From positions 1-46,064 of the forward strand of contig NZ_FXTO01000026.1 in the NCBI RefSeq assembly GCF_900182725.1: a stretch of DNA of 46,064 nt. Direction: 5' to 3'. Source of the stretch: Thalassovita litoralis. Its GTDB lineage: Bacteria > Pseudomonadota > Alphaproteobacteria > Rhodobacterales > Rhodobacteraceae. The notes below the pieces were generated by a model. It was not told the origin of the DNA. It saw only the letters and a list, made by a program, of their open reading frames with translations, and did no database searches. Both the position numbers and the translations under genes were made by a program. Positions 40,347 through 46,064 of the stretch are shown here, piece by piece (position 1 is the stretch's first letter; each line of letters begins with the position of its first letter).

Positions 40347-40513
40347 GCCATTCGGTCTTATGCTAAAATACTGCGACCGCGCATGATGTGCGATTTCAAA
40401 AGCCTAGAAATCGACGGAATACATCGTGTTGCCAGCCAATCAAAATGTGCAGACCGAAGGTACTTTCCCGTCGATGGGGGCGCAAACCCGCCATCAACAG
40501 GAGCCTCTGACAA

Positions 40514-40876
40514 ATGGCAAGCATTTCTGATTATGTGCTGGACGCAGCACTGTCCAAACTGGACACGGAAGCGGATGAAATCCACATCTGTTCTGCCGAA
40601 CCAACTGTCTATGCGGCATTGAGCAGCCTGGGCAATTCAGCCTCCCTGTCGATCGGTGCCCCTGCGGATCGCGCAGGCGGTGGCCGTGAAGTCACAGTGG
40701 CCGCCATCACTGACGGCGAAGTGACCGCGACAGGCACCGCAACACATTTTGCAATTGTCGATACGGTGAACAGCCGCTTGCTCGTCACTGGCTCTCTGAC
40801 AGCTTCTCAGGCGGTTACGAACGGGAACAGCTTCTCGTTGGCCTCGTTTAAGATCGGCATCCCTGATCCGGCATAA
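40514..40876 (+). CDS. Phage structural protein (tail region), hypothetical
   Basis: A 120-residue protein rich in Ala, Ser, Thr and Val ([20 protein letters not shown] start; [20 protein letters not shown] in the middle), with the beta-strand pattern of small virion proteins. It leads a run of six closely spaced genes to 44147 with tail or baseplate character. Confidence 0.65.
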   Translation: MASISDYVLDAALSKLDTEADEIHICSAEPTVYAALSSLGNSASLSIGAPADRAGGGREVTVAAITDGEVTATGTATHFAIVDTVNSRLLVTGSLTASQAVTNGNSFSLASFKIGIPDPA

Positions 40877-40887
40877 GGCGATCTGAT

Positions 40888-41514
40888 ATGCCGAAACTCG
40901 TCAACCGCGCGAAGATGACCACAGCCACGACCGGGACCGGCACGCTCACGCTGGGGAGCGCGGTTGACGGGTATCAGTCCTTTGCGGCAGCCGGTGTATC
41001 CGATGGGGATACAGTTGCTTATGCAATCGAAGATGGAACCAACTGGGAGATTGGGACTGGTACTTATACTGCCAGCGGAACAACACTTACGCGCAGCGTG
41101 TCAGAAAGCAGCAATGCGGATGCGGCGATTGCCCTGAGCGGCGACGCCGTGGTCTATGTCACGGCAAGAGGCGAAGACATTCTTTCTCCCGAGGGTGATC
41201 AGACACTGACCGGCGGATTCAACGTCACGCCCTTCGCCAACGGAACCCGATCAAGCGGGACGCTCACGCCCGATCCCCTGAACGGAAATATTCAGACGGC
41301 AGTCAATGGCGGCGCCCATACACTGGCACCCCCTGCCACCTCCTGCACGATGGTGATCCAATACACCAACAACGCCAGTGCCGGGACGATCACGGTCAGC
41401 GGGTTTACCCAAGTGACGGGTGATGATCTGACCACGACGAACGGGCATGACTTTCTGTTCTTCATCACAAAAATCGGCAGCTTCAGCCTCCTCGATGTGA
41501 GGGCGCTGCAATGA
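40888..41514 (+). CDS. Phage tail-associated beta-rich protein
   Basis: A 208-residue Thr/Gly/Ser-rich protein with [20 protein letters not shown] at the start and repeated short strands ([20 protein letters not shown]). The pattern is typical of phage tail-fibre or baseplate proteins. It overlaps the next gene by four bases (ATGA). Confidence 0.7.
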   Translation: MPKLVNRAKMTTATTGTGTLTLGSAVDGYQSFAAAGVSDGDTVAYAIEDGTNWEIGTGTYTASGTTLTRSVSESSNADAAIALSGDAVVYVTARGEDILSPEGDQTLTGGFNVTPFANGTRSSGTLTPDPLNGNIQTAVNGGAHTLAPPATSCTMVIQYTNNASAGTITVSGFTQVTGDDLTTTNGHDFLFFITKIGSFSLLDVRALQ

Positions 41515-41903
41515 GCCTGATGCCCATAACCCCGCCAAGTCCGGCCACGGCCATCCTGACCATGACTGCGGAGTATTATGACTATGGTGGTGGCCATTAT
41601 TCTGAAGGCTGGTGGTCTGCGTTGTTTGTATCCGAACTGGGCGCACCCATGGTACTCGGGAGTGCAACAGGGCCGCAGGCTGCGGATGGGGGAACGATCG
41701 AGGGTGCCTATTATGATAACAATGCTGGATACAACAGCTTTGTCGTCCGAGGTGGTAGCGCCGGGTTGTCGACCATCTCGGTTTCCGGGACGCCTTATGC
41801 CCTAACATTTCAGACGACATATGCAGGCTATGATCTCTACAGCTTCTCCACTGGCGTCAACATTTTCACCGATGGCGTCGATTACACAATTGAGGTGTCC
41901 TGA
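41511..41903 (+). CDS. Hypothetical phage tail protein
   Basis: A 130-residue aromatic, Gly-rich protein ([20 protein letters not shown], later GVDYTIEVS at the end). A beta-sandwich-like composition suggests a host-recognition or tail-tip domain. It is joined to both neighbours by overlapping stop and start codons. Confidence 0.65.
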   Translation: MSLMPITPPSPATAILTMTAEYYDYGGGHYSEGWWSALFVSELGAPMVLGSATGPQAADGGTIEGAYYDNNAGYNSFVVRGGSAGLSTISVSGTPYALTFQTTYAGYDLYSFSTGVNIFTDGVDYTIEVS

Positions 41904-42466
41904 TGTTCTATGATCCCCTGACAGCCACGCTCTATCGCACTGGCCGGGATGCCATGATCCTCGGGCTGACGGAACAGACCTGCCGTAATCACGGGCTGGA
42001 ACCGGTGACGCTGCTGCCGCGCCCGCAAACATCGGGGGCGCAGATCGCCACTCGCAACCTGACACCCCATGAGGAGGGCGGCCAGTGGGTTCTGGGCTGG
42101 ACCATCGGCACCATCCCGGCCACAGCCGAGATGGTCGAACAAGAGCGGGATCGCAGGCTGGCACTTGGCTTTGATTTCGATTTTCAAGACACCCGTGGCG
42201 TTCATCACATCGGAACCAGCAAGGAAGACATGATCGGCTGGGATGAGGTAACGACCTGGTCGCAGGCTATGATCAACCTGGGCAACGCCACCTCAACCAC
42301 GATGATCAAGACCGACACGGGTCTGGTCCAGATCGCGGCCAGTGAATGGCAACAGGTTCTGGCCGCTGCTGCTGCGTTCCGCCAGCCGATCTGGGGAGCC
42401 AGTTTCGCAATCAAAGCGATGGAGCCGATCCCCCCCGATTACGCTGACGATCAGCATTGGCCATAA
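41903..42466 (+). CDS. DUF4376-like tail-fibre assembly protein
   Basis: A 187-residue protein. The C-terminal part (VEQERDRRLALGFDFDFQDT, WSQAMINLGNATSTTMIKTD, ending IPPDYADDQHWP) matches the DUF4376 pattern found next to phage tail fibres and their assembly factors. The N-terminal 70 residues form a variable domain. It lies between the short tail protein and the tandem-repeat protein genes. Confidence 0.75.
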   Translation: MFYDPLTATLYRTGRDAMILGLTEQTCRNHGLEPVTLLPRPQTSGAQIATRNLTPHEEGGQWVLGWTIGTIPATAEMVEQERDRRLALGFDFDFQDTRGVHHIGTSKEDMIGWDEVTTWSQAMINLGNATSTTMIKTDTGLVQIAASEWQQVLAAAAAFRQPIWGASFAIKAMEPIPPDYADDQHWP

Positions 42467-42480
42467 TGTAGGGTAGACGG

Positions 42481-43821
42481 ATGCTAGGGTTCTCCCCACT
42501 CGCAAGCACACCGCTGGCTGATGATGGTTCGATCACGGTTGTCGAGCTTCCGAACCCTGCTGACGTTACGGCGGGCGAACCTGCCATTGGTTCCCCTGCC
42601 ATATCCCAAGATCATGGGCTATCCACTCCCGACATCCAGCCCAGCGCGCCTGTTGTTGAAGCCGCCACAGTGGCTGTGCAGAGCGTTCTGGCAGCCGCAA
42701 GCATCACAGCAGGTTCGCCCAGTGTGGGATCGGCCAGCACTACGCAGGATCACGGCCTTCAAGGCGTCACCGTTGCTACGCTTGCCGTTATCATCGAACA
42801 AGCCGGACTGGACCAGCACCATGAATTTTCTGGTATTGGCGTTTTTGCCGGATCTCCATCCGTTGCACCTGCTAACCTAGCGCAGACACACCCGCTCCAA
42901 TCTGACAACATAGCCACCGGACTGCCGATTATCGGGGCGTCAACGGTATCTGAGGCGCATGCGTTGGCCGCGAATGCCGTCGCCACCACACCAATCGTCT
43001 CGGACACACAGATCGACCAGCATCACACGATCACCCCGGCAGGTGTCACGGCTGGTATCGCAACGATCCGGGCCACTGTGTATCAGGAGGGCATCTTTGA
43101 CGCCGAACCGTTCACTGCTGGCATCCCACAAGTTCAGCCTGCCACCATATCGCAGATCCACGACATTGAGGCGACAAACGTTGCTTCCACATTTTCAGTT
43201 GGTTCGACCTCCATTGCCGAGGCCGCAGCTCTAGCCGCCACTTCCGTGCAGGCGGGGCGACCCGATATTGGTTCCCCTGCCCTGTCCCAGAATCACGCAG
43301 CCGGGATTTCGGACCTCACAGCAGATCACCCATCAATATCGCCCTCTGCGCTGGGCCAATCGCACACCTTGAGCGCCACCCCAGTCGTGTGCAGCCAAAC
43401 CGAAGTAGCATCCCCGGCGGCCAACTATACCGCCGCGCTGGGCGCTATCTCAATCGAAAGCGGCGCTCCTACCGTCCAGCAGACCGCCGCGCAGCAAATC
43501 TTGGCGCTGTCCCCGGCGAATATCAACGCCGCACCTCCCTCGACCGAGGCCCCGGCCCTCGCACAGACGCACAGCATTTCAGCGGCATCGGTCACTGCGG
43601 CAGCCAATATATCGACACCGGCGATCAGCCAGCACAATATGCTTGCCGCTGATACCGTTGCAGCTGCATCGCCGGTTGTTTCAGCCGTCATACTTTTGAT
43701 GGCAAACCGGGTCGCCAGTCCCGGCGATGGTCCAAACAGGGTATCTCTGCACCAGAGCGGTGCCAATGGCGTCGTGTTGCGGAACTCCGTCAACAACATA
43801 AACATTTACAGGGTGGCATGA
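42481..43821 (+). CDS. Tandem-repeat phage structural protein
   Basis: A 446-residue protein built of about 15 degenerate units of 19-24 residues with the shape AGxPxIGSPAxxQxHxLxA (for example PAIGSPAISQDHGLSTPDI, PSVGSASTTQDHGL, PDIGSPALSQNHAAG). Small and hydrophobic residues alternate, suggesting a beta-solenoid or fibrous rod. The last 40 residues (ANRVASPGDGPNRVSLHQS) form a different cap. It lies in the tail-gene run, so a fibre or spike is likely. No enzymatic motif. Confidence 0.75.
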   Translation: MLGFSPLASTPLADDGSITVVELPNPADVTAGEPAIGSPAISQDHGLSTPDIQPSAPVVEAATVAVQSVLAAASITAGSPSVGSASTTQDHGLQGVTVATLAVIIEQAGLDQHHEFSGIGVFAGSPSVAPANLAQTHPLQSDNIATGLPIIGASTVSEAHALAANAVATTPIVSDTQIDQHHTITPAGVTAGIATIRATVYQEGIFDAEPFTAGIPQVQPATISQIHDIEATNVASTFSVGSTSIAEAAALAATSVQAGRPDIGSPALSQNHAAGISDLTADHPSISPSALGQSHTLSATPVVCSQTEVASPAANYTAALGAISIESGAPTVQQTAAQQILALSPANINAAPPSTEAPALAQTHSISAASVTAAANISTPAISQHNMLAADTVAAASPVVSAVILLMANRVASPGDGPNRVSLHQSGANGVVLRNSVNNINIYRVA

Positions 43822-44147
43822 TGAAGGTCTTCCATATCAAGCAGAACGATACGGCCCCAGCTATCGGATCGGACCTTTTGGACGCGGCTAAAAATGCGGT
43901 TGACCTCACCGGGGCCACCGTGCGCTTCAACATGCGTAGTGAGGGCGGCGAACTGGTGGTGGATAACCAAATCGCAGTTGTGACCAACGCCGCCGCTGGA
44001 GCAGTGCGGTATGATTGGCAACCGGGAAACACAGCCATACCCGGAATCTGCTATGCAGAGTTCGAAGTTACCTACGCCAACGGCAACGTGGAAACATTCC
44101 CAAACTCCAGCAACATCAAGGTCCGTGTTGCGCCAGAAGTGGGGTGA
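43818..44147 (+). CDS. BppU-like phage baseplate upper protein domain
   Basis: A 110-residue protein with the FHIKQNDTAPAIGSDLLDAA start and VDLTGATVRFNM, GAVRYDWQPGNTA, then YAEFEVTYANGNVETFPN. This is the Ig-like domain of the BppU/DUF2479 baseplate family. It overlaps the previous stop by four bases. It is the last phage gene here; 44148-44399 holds GC-rich repeat-like sequence (GTCCGCAGTGCGGGAC, two CGGACGTTCGCTGCA-like words) and no gene. Confidence 0.75.
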   Translation: MMKVFHIKQNDTAPAIGSDLLDAAKNAVDLTGATVRFNMRSEGGELVVDNQIAVVTNAAAGAVRYDWQPGNTAIPGICYAEFEVTYANGNVETFPNSSNIKVRVAPEVG

Positions 44148-44399
44148 CCACGCTGCTGCTCGGCTTCACCGAACCGATCATTCGCGCTTGACTCGAGATT
44201 TAGGTTGGCCAGAGGTCCGCAGTGCGGGACGAAACGGACGTTCGCTGCACCTGAAGAGTTTTCGCTGCAACTGCGATGCAGAGCGAGAGGGAGGGGCGGG
44301 AAGCGGAAGTTCGCTGCAACCACAAACCATTAGACCTCTCAAACGAAAGCTGCCTTTCTATGTGGGTAGTCGCTCGAAGTGAAGCAAGAGCCGAGCTTG

Positions 44400-45516
44400 T
44401 TAACCGATCCGCCCTTTGGATTGGTCTTGGCCCAATTCCTGCAATTGGCTTTCAATTCGGTTCGGTAGGTCAGCAAACCGACCAACCAACTTGCCTTTGA
44501 AGGGTTCGAAATCCCGGAAGGTGTTGGCCATAGCCTTGTCGCAGCGGAACAAATCACATTCGTATGCGTAGCACATCTGCATGAGGTCCATCACATCTGA
44601 GCGTTTGAAGGCATATCCCGGTTTCATAATGCGCGTTAGGTAGTGGTGAAAATGCCCGGCCCGACCTTTCCCAACAACCGCTTCTAGTTTTGTGGTAACT
44701 TTCTCAGGGTCGGGCTCAGGCAGGGTGAATTGCTTGGTCAACCGCCGCGCCTCTTTCTTGTCAAAGCCAACTTCTACGAGCGTAGACCTTGCAGACAGAC
44801 GATCCACGTTCATCTTCTGAATCTCAACCACAACTTCCTGTATCTGGCCTGCAAGTTGCTCTATGTCATCGGTCGGTTTTCCGAAGTACTTGGCTATGAC
44901 GTTGGGATGATCGGCATAATCATAAACGATGCGACTGTATTCCGCAGGGTCGGAGAACCAAGCGTTCATTCGTCGTTCGAATTCGGCATCACTGCACTGC
45001 CCCTTCATGAAGCGTTCCAAGACACGGCTTTCGATTATTTCGTCAGACACCGGAAAACCGGCATAGTCGGATCGTTTGCGACCCCAAGTTGAGCCGTTCT
45101 TGCGGATCAACTCGGTCATTGATGCCTTCCGGCCAAGCTGGCGTCGTTGGCTGCGGTTCAAACCTTCGACTTTTGCCAGTTCATCCACCAGCATCGTATG
45201 CATTTTCCGCTTGAACTGCTTCGCGGTGACGACTTTTTCATCCCGCCCGAACATCCATCGCCCGCCGTTAGGGAACTCCGCGCCCTTCGCAAGGTCAGTG
45301 ATGTAGGGGAATGCGTTGGGACCGCATACATCCTTGATCAACTGCCCACGCTGAACTCGCTCCGGCCTGTTTTCCATATCAGGCTTAGTGATGAACTCCA
45401 TTATGGTGGCGAACGAGAACCCTATAACAATTTCGCCACGATCCCGAAAGCTCAGTAAGTTAGCCAAAACTTGATGGTTCGGGCCGTCATCCGGCTCGTT
45501 AAAAAGGTTAATGTAA
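44400..45516 (-). pseudogene. PIN-like protein gene, main part (split by IS3)
   Basis: The frame from 45516 lacks its first codons, which lie at 476-442 across the window ends. The rebuilt protein is about 382 residues. The N-terminal strand has VYLDTQDYINLF with Asp8. SFATIMEFITKPD supplies Glu51. The C-terminal CDLFRCDKAMANTFRD has the late acidic motif. These three together fit a PIN-like RNase. The middle (about 90-300) is helical with an RSQRRQLGRKAS basic patch and is unfamiliar. As assembled the gene is disrupted by the IS. A role as a toxin-type or defence nuclease is an inference. Confidence 0.75.

Positions 45517-46064
<548 letters not shown>

Noticed and set aside
42481-43821. CRISPR-like periodic repeats
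   Set aside because: The periodicity is at protein level within one open frame; the DNA units are degenerate and there are no constant repeats with unique spacers.

Overview
The window looks like accessory DNA from an alphaproteobacterium, most likely a Rhodobacterales (Roseobacter-group) strain. This rests on the style of the IS3 elements, the FnrL-type regulator, the DUF982 protein, the transglutaminase subfamily, the phage gene families and the dispersed GC-rich intergenic repeats. No rRNA, complete tRNA or CRISPR array was seen.

The most important structural point is that the window is probably one circular molecule opened inside an IS3 element. Bases 1-441 are the left half of an IS3 copy and 45517-46064 are the right half of a copy in the same orientation. 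Both halves are flanked by the same 3-base target duplication (TTA). If the ends are joined and the IS removed, the start of a gene at 476-442 fuses in frame to the open frame at 45516-44400, giving a complete PIN-like protein of about 382 residues. By comparison with the internal copy (21014-22376), about 337 bp of IS are missing, so the circle would be about 46.4 kb. Independently, next to the integrase gene is a 20-base tRNA-Leu 3'-end core (34214-34233) with matching arm-type repeats on both sides. That is the layout of an unintegrated attP. No plasmid partition or classical plasmid Rep gene was recognised. A phage-type replication protein (38828-39586) is the only replication candidate.

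Layout: 1-476, IS3 half and start of the PIN-like gene. 526-2231, a retron-like operon: structured RNA, 54-aa cationic/hydrophobic peptide, XRE protein, reverse transcriptase. 2.8-5.9 kb, a membrane protein, an HNH endonuclease and an unknown 299-aa protein. 5.96-6.5 kb, a fused IS110/IS5 relic. 6.5-9.97 kb, phage block 1: XRE regulator, small proteins, terminase small subunit, a truncated gene. 10.3-20.7 kb, chromosome-like cargo: Fnr-type regulator, DUF1413, tyrosine recombinase, cold-shock protein, DUF982, transglutaminase-like, GFA, secreted ABM-like protein with a divergent LysR, NYN-domain protein, secreted alpha/beta hydrolase. These are separated by copies of two dispersed repeat families. 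21.0-22.4 kb, a complete IS3 copy with a broken orfA. 22.4-31.7 kb, an McrB-like relic, a complete type I restriction-modification system (hsdM-hsdS-hsdR) and a UPF0149-like companion. 32.0-44.1 kb, IS3 relic and phage block 2: spanin, integrase, attP, excisionase, two DNA methyltransferases, CI/Cro-like switch, replication and tail-tip/baseplate genes.

The phage modules are incomplete: no large terminase, portal, capsid, tape measure, holin or endolysin was found. Integration, regulation, DNA modification and replication functions remain. A shared operator palindrome (TGCAACNNGTTGCA and variants) occurs in both phage blocks, so they probably derive from one regulon. The element therefore looks like a phage-derived, circularising island that carries a defence cluster (retron, PIN-like, HNH, type I RM) and general cargo.
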